From NCBI GenBank assembly GCA_964414785.1, contig CAYPXZ010000009.1:1-64000 (forward strand): a stretch of 64,000 nt of DNA, given 5' to 3'. The notes beneath the pieces were generated by a model. That model saw only the letters and a program-made list of their open reading frames with translations, ran no database searches and was not told the DNA's origin. The position numbers and the translations under genes were made by a program. The stretch comes from Palsa-1447 sp964414785. GTDB taxonomy: Bacteria; Verrucomicrobiota; Verrucomicrobiia; Opitutales; Opitutaceae. Shown here piece after piece: positions 38,573 through 46,702 of this stretch (its first letter is position 1; every line of letters starts with the position of its first letter).

Positions 38573-39643
38573 TCAGGAGACCGTGAGCCGCTCGAGTCCG
38601 CTCAGGCGCATCGCGGTCGGCTGCGCCTGCAGCCGGCGGGGCTCAAGGGTGCTTACGGCCTTTGCGACCGCCGCAATGTGGGCGGGCGTCGACCCGCAGC
38701 ATCCGCCGACCATGTTGAGCCAGCCGTTGGCCGCGAAATCCCCCAGGACGGCGGCCATGTCGGCGGGGGCCTCGTCGTAGCCTCCGAAGGCATTGGGCAG
38801 GCCGGCGTTGGGGTAGCACGTGACGTAGCACTCGGCTATCGAGGCCAGTTCCTCCACGTAGGGCCTCATCTGGCGCCCGCCGAGCGCGCAGTTGATCCCG
38901 ACGGAGAAGGGCTTGGCGTGGGCGATGCTCGCGTAGAAGGCTCCGATCGTCTGCCCGGAAAGGGTCCTGCCCGACGCGTCGGTGATCGTGACCGAGAGCA
39001 TCACCGGCAGGCGGACTCCGGTCTCGTCGAAGAGAAGCTCGGTCGCAAAGAGCGCGGCCTTGGCGTTGAGCGTATCGAAGATGGTCTCGATCAGGAGGGC
39101 GTCGACGCCCCCGGCCGCGAGCGCCCGCGCCTGCTCGAGGTAGGCCGTGACCACCTGATCCCAGGTGACCGCCCTGAAGTCGGGGCGATTCACGTCGGGG
39201 GACATGGAGAGGGTCCTGTTGAGGGGGCCCATCGCGCCGGCGACGAATCGGGGCCTCGTCGGATCGAGCTTCTGGGCCTTCTGGGCGGCGCGCCGGGCGG
39301 CGGCGGCGGACGCGGCGTTCATCTCCTTGATGAGCGACTGCGTCCCGTAGTCGGCCTGTGAGATCGACGTGGAGTTGAAGGTGTTGGTCTCGACGATGTC
39401 CGCACCCGCAGCGAAATACTCGCCGTGGATGCCCTCGATCACGTCGGGCCGGGTGAGGGACAATAGGTCATTGTTCCCCTTCAGGTCGTGGGGGTGCTTG
39501 GCGAACCGTTCCCCCCGGAAGTCGGCCTCCGTGAGGTTATGGCCCTGGATCATCGTCCCCATGGCTCCGTCTAATACGGCGATCCGCGACTCAAACAGGC
39601 GCCGCAGGGCCGCGAAGGAGGGGGATTCGAGGGGGGAGGACAT
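38573..39643 (-). CDS. metH: Methionine synthase, homocysteine-binding part
   Basis: 356 residues, corresponding to the first module of MetH. It holds VLDGAMGTMIQGHNLTEADF, the first zinc Cys in GINCALGGRQM, and the Cys pair in MVGGCCGSTPAHIAAV that binds zinc and activates homocysteine. It ends PTAMRLSGLERLTVS, exactly where the linker to the folate domain starts in single-chain MetH. ATG 39643 is chosen from the family N-terminus; an earlier in-frame start at 39766 would run through the inverted repeat upstream. It is the promoter-proximal gene of the pair. Confidence 0.94.
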   Translation of the reverse strand: MSSPLESPSFAALRRLFESRIAVLDGAMGTMIQGHNLTEADFRGERFAKHPHDLKGNNDLLSLTRPDVIEGIHGEYFAAGADIVETNTFNSTSISQADYGTQSLIKEMNAASAAAARRAAQKAQKLDPTRPRFVAGAMGPLNRTLSMSPDVNRPDFRAVTWDQVVTAYLEQARALAAGGVDALLIETIFDTLNAKAALFATELLFDETGVRLPVMLSVTITDASGRTLSGQTIGAFYASIAHAKPFSVGINCALGGRQMRPYVEELASIAECYVTCYPNAGLPNAFGGYDEAPADMAAVLGDFAANGWLNMVGGCCGSTPAHIAAVAKAVSTLEPRRLQAQPTAMRLSGLERLTVS

Positions 39644-39716
39644 GGTCGGGTTAGGTGGGATGATGAGTTCCAGAAGAGGAACAAATGCAACGCATTCAGA
39701 AGGCATTGGCAAGCAA

Positions 39717-39746
39717 CATATCATTAAATCTGTATTTATTGATATG
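39717..39746. promoter_or_regulatory. Inverted repeat between metH and the TonB receptor, candidate operator
   Basis: The arms catatcattaaa (39717-39728) and tttattgatatg (39735-39746) pair over 12 positions with one mismatch around a 6-base centre. It sits in an AT-rich island, 74 bases upstream of the metH start and just before the riboswitch on the other strand, where promoters of both directions are expected. The form suits a dimeric regulator; ArsR-family methionine-cycle regulators of the SahR kind are one candidate (inference). Confidence 0.55.
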
Positions 39747-39774
39747 ATTGTACTTGCGCGACCCAAGTCCTTAT

Positions 39775-40012
39775 GGATCTTCGCAACGCCCGTCGTTCTT
39801 TGTCGTTTCTTCCGGAACCAAAGGGAAGGCCGTGAGAATCGGCCACAGTTGCGCTGCGGTATCGCATCACAAACCCATCACCGCGCCGGCAGACGGCGCG
39901 GACAAAGCCAATCGGGGCTCTCACCCCGGTGAAGGCGAGGGGCGAGGAAAAGCCCGGGAGGCCGTCGGTCGGCCCCACGGGGGACACATGCGGAGTCCGA
40001 ATACCTGGCCCG
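39775..40012 (+). ncRNA. Cobalamin riboswitch upstream of the TonB-dependent receptor
   Basis: The conserved core is present in order: aaagggaa at 39820-39827, gtgagaatc at 39832-39840, cacagttgcgctgcggta at 39844-39861, and the 3' element agtccgaatacctggcc at 39994-40010. These match the B12-element of btuB-type leaders, on the strand of the receptor gene 76 bases downstream. Binding of adenosylcobalamin would lower receptor expression. Between the aptamer and the ATG, a hairpin (ccTGG 40028-40032 with CCAGG 40045-40049) could compete with pairing of attgcg (40036-40041) with cgcaat (40065-40070), next to the likely ribosome binding site. The rest of the 445-bp gap holds the inverted repeat and no gene. 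Confidence 0.88.
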
Positions 40013-40088
40013 GAATAATCATTCGTCCCTGGGCGATTGCGCGTCCAGGCGGCGAAAACTTCATCGCAATAGTGAAGAAAGATATTCC

Positions 40089-41957
40089 ATGCACGCCCTC
40101 CATTCGCCCGGACGCATCGCCGTCCGGTGCCTAGCCCTCGGGTCCGCCCTATTCCAGGCCGGCCCCGCCCATGCACAGACCGACCCAGACGGCCTCCAGG
40201 CCGTGGTGGTCGTCGCAACACGAACGCCGGCCGATGTGCGGACACTCGGCAGCGCGGTCGATCTCATGACGCCCTCCGACCTCTCCCGGCGACAGATCGA
40301 CACCTTCGCCGCGGCCCTTGGCGCATCCCCGGGCGTGCCCTCCTTCGCCAACGGCGCCCCAGGCTCCGACGACTCGCTCTTCGCGCGGGGCTCCAATTCG
40401 GATCAGACCCTCATTCTGGTCGACGGGATACGGCTCAACGACGCCAACACGGACTACGCGGTGTTCCTGGGAGGCGCGCGCATAGGCGCCAGCGACTCGA
40501 TCGAAATCGCCCGGGGTCCCCAGAGCACGCTCTACGGGAGCGAGGCGGTGGGAGGGGTGATCTCGATCCAGGCGCAGAAGGGTTCCGGGGAGCCGTCCTG
40601 CGACGCCACGGTATCGGGCGGCAGCTTTGGCACGGTCGCGGGTGGCTTGGACACCCAGGGGGCTCGCGGCGGCTGGGCGTGGTCGATGTCGGCCTCCGGC
40701 TCGCACACCGCGAACGACCGACCGAACAACGCCTTTGACAGTGGGGATCTCGTGTTCCGCCTCGACCGCGACCTGACCAAGGAGGCGGCCGTCGGCGCGA
40801 CCCTGCGCGGCTTCGAGGGCCGGTACGGGGACCCGGGCGACATCTACACCAACGACCCCTATGCCCACGAGAGCGAGAGCAACTGGCTCGGGACGGTTTT
40901 TGCCGACGTCCGCCCCTCGGCGGACCTCGACCTGCACGCGACGGCCGGGGGCCAGGACCGGCGCTACGTCTCGTTCGACGAGCTGCCGGGGGTGTTCACC
41001 GACACGACGGTCGTCAGCAACCGCAGGGGCGTCCTCGACCTGCAGGGGACCTATACCGGCTCCGCCGGCCAGAGGATCACGGCCGGGGCCACGGCGGAGG
41101 CCGAGACCATGCGCAACAACGGGTACGGGGGAATCGACAAGCGCCAGACGTTCCTTGCCGCCTTCGCCGAGGACGAATGGCACCCGGTCGAGTCCGTCTA
41201 CCTGACGGGCGGGGTCCGGTACGACGACTTTGACACGTTCGGGTCGGCGGTCACCGGTCGCGTGACCGCGGCATGGCTGAGCGCGGACCGCACGCTCAAG
41301 CTTCGCGCAAGCTACGGCACGGGATTCAACTCGCCGAGCTTCCTCGAGCTCTACGGCGTCGCGACGGGCTACGTGGGGAACCCGGGGCTGCGCCCCGAGA
41401 GCTCCCGGGGCGGCGACGCGGGGGTCGACCTCTACCTTCCCGCGAACGCGGGGACGGTGAGCGCGACATGGTTCCGAAATGACACGCGCAACCTGATCGT
41501 CTACGAGTTCGACTCGTTCCCAGGGTCCACCGCGAACGTCGGCCGGGCCCGCACCAGCGGGGTCGAGCTCGGCTCGAAGCTTGCGCTCTGCAGGGGCCTC
41601 GAGCTGGACCTCTCCTACACCTACCTGAACGCCGACGACCTGACGGACGGCACCCGGCTCCTGCGGCGCCCGCGCAACAGCGGGAGCGCGGACCTCTGGC
41701 ACGACTTCGGCCGGGGATGGAGCGCGGGCGCGGGCGTCCAGTTCGTGGCCGGCCGCCAGGACGTCGACGCGCTCACCTATGCGACGGTGGATGATCCGGA
41801 CTATTCGGTCGCGAGGGTCTACGCCCAATGGCGCGCGACGGCGCGCCTCACCCTCAAGGCCCGGGTGGAGAACCTCCTCGACGAAAGGTACCAGCCTGTG
41901 AACGGGTATCCCGCGCTCGGCATGGGAGCCTACGGGGAAGTGGACTGGAAGCTCTGA
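40089..41957 (+). CDS. btuB: TonB-dependent outer-membrane receptor, probable cobalamin transporter
   Basis: 622 residues. A signal peptide ends near HAQTDPDG, followed by a TonB-box-like LQAVVVVATRTP, the plug domain (LFARGSNSDQTLILVDGIRL, IEIARGPQSTLYGSEAVGGV) and a 22-strand barrel ending in an aromatic-poor EVDWKL. The plug signature and size agree with BtuB-type receptors, and the cobalamin riboswitch upstream points to a corrinoid substrate. That fits the B12-dependent MetH encoded divergently. Inner-membrane BtuCDF genes are not in the window. Confidence 0.88.
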   Translation: MHALHSPGRIAVRCLALGSALFQAGPAHAQTDPDGLQAVVVVATRTPADVRTLGSAVDLMTPSDLSRRQIDTFAAALGASPGVPSFANGAPGSDDSLFARGSNSDQTLILVDGIRLNDANTDYAVFLGGARIGASDSIEIARGPQSTLYGSEAVGGVISIQAQKGSGEPSCDATVSGGSFGTVAGGLDTQGARGGWAWSMSASGSHTANDRPNNAFDSGDLVFRLDRDLTKEAAVGATLRGFEGRYGDPGDIYTNDPYAHESESNWLGTVFADVRPSADLDLHATAGGQDRRYVSFDELPGVFTDTTVVSNRRGVLDLQGTYTGSAGQRITAGATAEAETMRNNGYGGIDKRQTFLAAFAEDEWHPVESVYLTGGVRYDDFDTFGSAVTGRVTAAWLSADRTLKLRASYGTGFNSPSFLELYGVATGYVGNPGLRPESSRGGDAGVDLYLPANAGTVSATWFRNDTRNLIVYEFDSFPGSTANVGRARTSGVELGSKLALCRGLELDLSYTYLNADDLTDGTRLLRRPRNSGSADLWHDFGRGWSAGAGVQFVAGRQDVDALTYATVDDPDYSVARVYAQWRATARLTLKARVENLLDERYQPVNGYPALGMGAYGEVDWKL

Positions 41958-41977
41958 CGCCTAAGGAAGGCGGCCCC

Positions 41978-42000
41978 CCTGCCTGGGAACCCAGGGCAGG
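41978..42000. terminator. Possible bidirectional terminator hairpin
   Basis: cctgcctggg and cccagggcagg form a 10-bp stem with one bulged G, between the convergent ends of the receptor and EamA genes. It lacks a clear T-tract on either strand, so the call as terminator is tentative. Confidence 0.3.
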
Positions 42001-42009
42001 GCGAGCCGC

Positions 42010-42435
42010 TCAGGTGGACTTCCAGGCGAGCACGAGCGAGCCGGCGACAATCAGGGTGCCCCCCACGGCGTGCTGCCACGAGAGCCGCTCCCTGAGGAAT
42101 ATCGCGGCAAGGAGGATCGCGAAGACGACGCTCAGCTTGTCGACCGGGGCGACCCGCGACGCCTCGCCGAGCTGCAGCGCGCGGAAATAGCAGAGCCATG
42201 AAAGGCCCGTCGCGATGCCCGAAAGCCCCAGGAAGAGGAGGGTCCTTCGGCTCGGCACGGTGATCGATCCCGAGGGCATCGACACAAAGACGATCGCCCA
42301 CGTGATGACGAGGACCACCGTCGTCCGGATTGCCGTCGCAAGGTTCGAGTTGATGTTCTCGACGCCCACCTTTGCGAGGACCGCCGTGATTCCCGCGAAG
42401 ACCGCCGAAAGGATGGCCCAAAGGACCCACGTCAT
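42010..42435 (-). CDS. Small EamA-domain membrane protein
   Basis: 141 residues with four to five hydrophobic helices, equal to one half of a ten-helix DMT exporter: TWVLWAILSAVFAGITAVLA, AIRTTVVLVITWAIVFV, LFLGLSGIATGLSWLCYF, and the C-terminal AVGGTLIVAGSLVLAW. The motif RALQLGEASRVAPVDKLSVV is typical of EamA half-size proteins, which must dimerise to form a transport path. Its start overlaps the stop of the esterase gene, so both are in one transcript. Substrate unknown. Confidence 0.85.
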   Translation of the reverse strand: MTWVLWAILSAVFAGITAVLAKVGVENINSNLATAIRTTVVLVITWAIVFVSMPSGSITVPSRRTLLFLGLSGIATGLSWLCYFRALQLGEASRVAPVDKLSVVFAILLAAIFLRERLSWQHAVGGTLIVAGSLVLAWKST

Positions 42436-43529
42436 GGGCGCGCGGTGGTGGAACCGGCCTGCAGCATGAACTCCTGCTGCCTAAGCCACGGGATGAGCTC
42501 GGCCGCCAGCGCCTGGTGGTCGGCGACCCGGGGATGGTTCATGGTCCAGTGCCTGAACGTGAAATCGTGGATCCGGGGGTCGGACGCCTCGAGCCGCTCG
42601 ACGGCCTGGCGCCAGGCCTCATTCAGCGGCGCGCTCTGGGATCCCGAGTACATGCCGCCCATCATCAGCACGATCTGCGTCTTGGGGTAGCCTTTTCGGA
42701 TCGCCCCGATCAGCTCGCAGTACCTGTCCGCGAATCCCTCGGGGAAGCTCTTGCCGTGGGCCTTGGGATAGTCGGCGTCGTTGTCTCCCAGGTCGACGAG
42801 GACGACGTCGGGCACCCACCGGGTGAGGTCCACGACCGGGGAATCCGGGCTCGGGTAGAGGCGGTTCCAGGTCTGGCCCGCGACGGGGTCGATCCATCCT
42901 GTCACGACGCCTATTCCGCTGATCGAGATGTTGCGGCAGTCGGCTCCAAACGCCTGCGCCGTGAGGACGGCGTAGCTCTTCTCGGCATTGTGCGTTCGAC
43001 GGCTCTCCCACTGGTCCGTGTCGCCGTCCTCGTCACATGCGCCCGCGGTGATGGAGTCCCCGTAGAACTCCATGGCCATCGTGTAGACCGGGGCGGCCGG
43101 CCTCCATGCCCTCGCGTCCTTGGCGATGTCGATGCCCTTGAACTGGACCGTGCCGGCGGCCGCCTCCTGGCGCTTGTTGAGCGAGAGGTGGTGCCGGCCT
43201 GGGGAAAGGGGCAGGGGATACTCGACGCGGGACGGACCGCCGGCCGGAACCGCGGCCACCCACACCTGGCCGTCCACGTGCACGTCGAAAAAGTTCTGGT
43301 CCTTGGCATGGTCGAACTCCAGCCCCAGGGTCCGGCCGTCGAAGTCGATCTCGGCGCGGCTGCCCTGCCAGATCAAGACGGGACCCTCGGGATCCCGCGT
43401 GTCGATCCGCCCCTCGTAGAGGAACCGGGGGTCGGAGGCCGCGACACGGGTCGCGGCCTGCTCCGCCGCCAGCGCCGCCTGGGCAAGCCCGAAGCACAGG
43501 GCGAATACCCCAAGGAGCGCGGGCTTCAT
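42432..43529 (-). CDS. Secreted CE2-like SGNH esterase
   Basis: 365 residues from ATG 43529, which begins a signal peptide (LLGVFALCFGLAQAALA). An N-terminal beta-sandwich domain (about residues 35-150, with QGSRAEIDFDGRTLGLEFDH) precedes an SGNH hydrolase domain: nucleophile Ser in EFYGDSITAG, the block ISISGIGVVTGW, the LGDND motif and a final His in NHPRVADHQALA. This two-domain layout is that of carbohydrate esterase family 2, which removes acetyl groups from xylan or mannan. I infer a role in plant or algal polysaccharide use. It is divergent from the TIGR03790-type gene. Confidence 0.8.
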   Translation of the reverse strand: MKPALLGVFALCFGLAQAALAAEQAATRVAASDPRFLYEGRIDTRDPEGPVLIWQGSRAEIDFDGRTLGLEFDHAKDQNFFDVHVDGQVWVAAVPAGGPSRVEYPLPLSPGRHHLSLNKRQEAAAGTVQFKGIDIAKDARAWRPAAPVYTMAMEFYGDSITAGACDEDGDTDQWESRRTHNAEKSYAVLTAQAFGADCRNISISGIGVVTGWIDPVAGQTWNRLYPSPDSPVVDLTRWVPDVVLVDLGDNDADYPKAHGKSFPEGFADRYCELIGAIRKGYPKTQIVLMMGGMYSGSQSAPLNEAWRQAVERLEASDPRIHDFTFRHWTMNHPRVADHQALAAELIPWLRQQEFMLQAGSTTARP

Positions 43530-43741
43530 CGTGGCCCCTTTCCAGGAAACGGATTGCGGCTGGCTGGGGTTCATTGCCGACATAAAGGACCCATCCTTGG
43601 GGGCTTTCGAGCCCGAATCTGGGCAGGGCGGGGGACACCCGCGCCTGCGGGGCTCCCGCGCGAAGTTGCGTCGAAACGGAAAGGCCGCTCAATGGGGCAA
43701 TTACTACGCCGAAAAGTAACCCGCCCGAGCCCGGGGCACGG

Positions 43742-45391
43742 GTGCCCGCCGCGGCCTCGGTCCTGCTTGGCGCAATTCTCACCCTCGCCTCGGTCTGCGC
43801 GGCGTCCGGAGCCGGGCTCGCGGACCGGGTCGTCCTTGTTGCAAACAGCGCCGACCCGGACTCCGTCGCGATCGCGCGCCACTACGCCGATGTCCGGGGC
43901 GTCCCCGCCGCGAACGTGATCGCCCTCCCGATGCCCCTCACCGAGACGATCACCTGGAGGGAGTTCGTCGCCACGGTCTGGCGCCCCCTGGAGGAGGAGC
44001 TCGTCAGGAAGGGGTGGATCGACGCCCTTGCGATGGACCTCTTCGACGACGTGGGCCGCAGGAAGTACTCGGTCTCCGGCCACAGGATCGAGGCCCTGGT
44101 GACCTGCAGGGGAGTCCCTCTGCGGATCGGCAACGACCCGGCGCTCTACAAGGAGTTCAGGCCGATGACGGACCACCCCGAGTTCCGGACCAATGCCGGG
44201 GCGGTCGACTCGGAGCTGAGCCTTCTGGCCCAAACCGACTACCCGATCAACGCCGGGATCCCGAATCCGTTTTTCGCAAACGACAAGCCGACCGGGTTTG
44301 CCTTCTCGCAGGTCGTGAAGGTCTCGAGGCTGGACGGCCCGACGGCATCGGACGCGCTCCACCTCGTGGACCTCGCGGTAGAAGCCGAGCGCACCGGCCT
44401 TCTGGGCCGAGCCTACGTGGACATCGCGGGACCCCACGACAATGGCGACCGCTGGCTCGAGTCGGTCGCGGGCAGGATCTCCTCCCTTGGATTCGACCTT
44501 TCCGTCGGCCACGGCCCGCTGACCGTCGCGGCCACCGCGCGGTTCGACGCCCCTGCGCTCTACTTCGGCTGGTACGCCCCCGACCTGAACGGTCCGTTCC
44601 TTCTGCCGGGGTTCCGATTCCCCCCGGGCGCCATTGCCGTGCACGTCCACAGCTTCTCGGCCCATACCCTCAGGTCGGCCACCGAGGGCTGGTGCGGCCC
44701 GCTGGTCGCACGAGGCGTGACGGCCACGGTCGGCAACGTGTACGAGCCGTACCTTGAATACCTCCACCGCCCGGACCTCATCATGGAGGCGCTGTCCCGG
44801 GGATACGACTGGGTTGACGCCTCCTATTTTGCGCTCCCGCTCCTGAGCTGGCAGTCGATCGTCATCGGGGACCCGCTGTACAGGCCGTTCGCCGTCCCCC
44901 TGTCGACCCAGATGAGGAGCCTGGGCGCTCTGCCGCAGGACCTCGCCGGTTATGCGGCCATCCGGCAGATGAACCTGCTCGGGGCGCAGGGCAACGTGCA
45001 CGAGGCCGTCGAGGTGGGAAGGGCCGCCCTCAAGAAGACGCCGAGCCTCGCCCTGGCGCTCGCGCTCGCACGCCTCGTGGACGCGTCGGGAAATGCCGAC
45101 AAGTCGGTGTGGGTCGTGAAGGCCGCGGCCGAGGCCGCGGAGCCTGTTCCCGGGAACTGGGAGCCCATCCGCGAGGCGGCCCTCTTCCTCGCCGAGCACA
45201 GGCGCTCGGCCGAGGCCATCGAGATCTACCGGAAGCTGTTCTCGGTCGACGCCCTACCCGCCGAAGTCCGCTCGGCATGGATTGGGGAGGCGCGCCGCGT
45301 GGCCCTGGAGGCGGGCGACACCGGGCAGGCGGCCGAGTGGAAGGAAGAGGTCGGGCCGGCCGCCCAGGCGGCCCAGGGACCGAAGATGTAG
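43742..45391 (+). CDS. TIGR03790-family secreted protein
   Basis: 549 residues from a GTG start, with an N-terminal signal peptide (ASVLLGAILTLASVCAASG). The core reads VVLVANSADPDSVAIARHYA, VRGVPAANVIALPMPLTETI, IEALVTCRGVPLRI and NVYEPYLEYLHRPDLIM, which I recognise as the TIGR03790 family, common in Verrucomicrobiota and Planctomycetota and of unknown function. The last 130 residues form helical repeats like TPR units (LALALALARLVDASGNADKS, RSAEAIEIYRKLFSV). The 212-bp gap to the divergent esterase gene should hold both promoters. Confidence 0.8.
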   Translation: MPAAASVLLGAILTLASVCAASGAGLADRVVLVANSADPDSVAIARHYADVRGVPAANVIALPMPLTETITWREFVATVWRPLEEELVRKGWIDALAMDLFDDVGRRKYSVSGHRIEALVTCRGVPLRIGNDPALYKEFRPMTDHPEFRTNAGAVDSELSLLAQTDYPINAGIPNPFFANDKPTGFAFSQVVKVSRLDGPTASDALHLVDLAVEAERTGLLGRAYVDIAGPHDNGDRWLESVAGRISSLGFDLSVGHGPLTVAATARFDAPALYFGWYAPDLNGPFLLPGFRFPPGAIAVHVHSFSAHTLRSATEGWCGPLVARGVTATVGNVYEPYLEYLHRPDLIMEALSRGYDWVDASYFALPLLSWQSIVIGDPLYRPFAVPLSTQMRSLGALPQDLAGYAAIRQMNLLGAQGNVHEAVEVGRAALKKTPSLALALALARLVDASGNADKSVWVVKAAAEAAEPVPGNWEPIREAALFLAEHRRSAEAIEIYRKLFSVDALPAEVRSAWIGEARRVALEAGDTGQAAEWKEEVGPAAQAAQGPKM

Positions 45392-45415
45392 CGCGGCCCG
45401 CAGGAGCCCGCCGGG

Positions 45416-46072
45416 TCAGATCTTGTCGACGATCTTGTCGGCCAGGCCGTACGCGACCGCCTCCTTGGCGTTCAGGTAGAAGTCGCGGTCGCTGTCCTTG
45501 GAAATCTTGTCGATCGGCTGGCCGGAGGCGTCGGCGAGGATCTGGTTGAGCTCGCTGCGCAGCTTTTCCATCTCTTGGGCCTGGATGTTGATGTCCGTGG
45601 CGGGCCCGATGAACCGGCCCGAGATCAGGGGCTGGTGGATGAGGACGCGCCCGTGCGGATAGATGAAGCGCCGGCCCTTGGCCGCGGCGCACAGCAGGAT
45701 CGAGCCCATCGAGGCCGCCATCCCCGTGACGACGATGGTGACAGGGGAGGAGATGAGTTTCATCGTGTCGAACACCGCCATGCCGGCCGTGATCGATCCG
45801 CCGGGGGTGTTCATGTAGAAGGTGATCTCCTTGCCCGGGCCCGTGGACTCGAGGTAGAGGAGCTTCTCGCTCAGGTCCTTGGCCGTCTCATCTGTCACCG
45901 GGCCCCAAAGGAAGAGTTTCCTTTGATTCAGGAAACGCTTCTGGATCAACAGGGATACGGAGCTTTCCTTCTTGGACGCGGTCTCTTCCACGGTCTCCTC
46001 GTCCTCATCATCATCATCGTCGAGACGGGGCAGGGGAGCGTTCAGGCCGGGCTGAAGATTGTCGAAATGCAT
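45416..46072 (-). CDS. clpP: ATP-dependent Clp protease proteolytic subunit with acidic N-terminus
   Basis: 218 residues. The serine protease triad is complete: Ser121 in TGMAASMGSILL, His146 in LIHQPLISG and Asp193 in SKDSDRDFYL. ESTGPGKEITFYMNTPGGSI is the oligomerisation and active-site core. Before the core lie about 35 extra residues with a run of Asp/Glu (DDDDDEDEE, residues 18-26), unlike standard ClpP, whose N-terminal loops gate the axial pore. Many genomes carry several ClpP paralogs, and no clpX or clpA is adjacent. The ATG at 46072 is preferred over a TTG at 46123 that would overlap guaD. Confidence 0.9.
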   Translation of the reverse strand: MHFDNLQPGLNAPLPRLDDDDDEDEETVEETASKKESSVSLLIQKRFLNQRKLFLWGPVTDETAKDLSEKLLYLESTGPGKEITFYMNTPGGSITAGMAVFDTMKLISSPVTIVVTGMAASMGSILLCAAAKGRRFIYPHGRVLIHQPLISGRFIGPATDINIQAQEMEKLRSELNQILADASGQPIDKISKDSDRDFYLNAKEAVAYGLADKIVDKI

Positions 46073-46119
46073 GGGAAAATAACCTGTGGAAAAGCGGCGG
46101 TTTGGCAAGCGCTCCAGGC

Positions 46120-46590
46120 TCAATACCTGACCTTGTCGGGTTTCGAGTCCCAGGCCGAGAACGCCCCCTGGGCCTCGTCTCGCAGGAGCGGTTTCATGGT
46201 CACCTTGCGGTCCCCGGGGGCCAGCGGAATCTCACCGTAGATGAAGTCATCGTCGAAGCCGACCGCCGCGGCGTCCTGCCTCGTGTTGCCGTAGTACACC
46301 TCGGGGATCCTCGACCAATAGATCGCCGACAGGCACATCGGGCAAGGCTCGCAGCTCGCGTAGATCGCGCAGTCGTCCAGCCTGAAGGTCGCCAGCACCC
46401 TGCAGGCCTCCCGGATGGCGACGATCTCCGCGTGGGCCGTCGGGTCGCAGGTGGAGGTCACCTGGTTGCTTCCCCGTCCCACGACCTTCCCCGCCCGGAC
46501 CACGACGCAGCCGAACGGCCCCCCGCGTCCCGAGCGCGACCCCTCCTCCGAGAGGCGGATCGCCTCCCTCATGAAAGTCTCGTGGCTCAT
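46120..46590 (-). CDS. guaD: Guanine deaminase, cytidine-deaminase fold
   Basis: 156 residues, the same length as B. subtilis GuaD. It converts guanine to xanthine and ammonia. Zinc ligands and catalytic Glu are His53 and Glu55 (TAHAEIVAIREAC) and Cys83/Cys86 (EPCPMCLSAIYWSRI). The C-terminal NTRQDAAAVGFDDDFIYGEI and QGAFSAWDSKPDKVRY match GuaD rather than the tRNA deaminase TadA. It stands divergent from the purine-degradation operon, with 112 bp between the starts, and provides the xanthine for that pathway. The start ATG 46590 fits the family N-terminus. Confidence 0.9.
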   Translation of the reverse strand: MSHETFMREAIRLSEEGSRSGRGGPFGCVVVRAGKVVGRGSNQVTSTCDPTAHAEIVAIREACRVLATFRLDDCAIYASCEPCPMCLSAIYWSRIPEVYYGNTRQDAAAVGFDDDFIYGEIPLAPGDRKVTMKPLLRDEAQGAFSAWDSKPDKVRY

Positions 46591-46702
46591 CGTGGTCCCC
46601 TCAGGACTGTCCGGTTGATTGGCACAAATCGGGCACGGTACTATGGAGGTGACAGGATACAATCCGGAAGTTACCTCTGCAGGCTCCAATTACCGCTGCA
46701 CC
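46591..46702. promoter_or_regulatory. Divergent promoter region of guaD and the purine operon
   Basis: The 112-bp gap separates guaD (minus) from aceB (plus) and is the only intergenic space before the whole 11.5-kb operon, so it should carry both promoters and any operator. I could not assign hexamers with confidence and saw no strong palindrome. Confidence 0.4.

Noticed and set aside
46591..46702. A purine or glyoxylate riboswitch in the guaD-aceB gap
   Set aside because: The 112-bp gap shows none of the conserved purine-aptamer loops, and no strong stem was found by eye.
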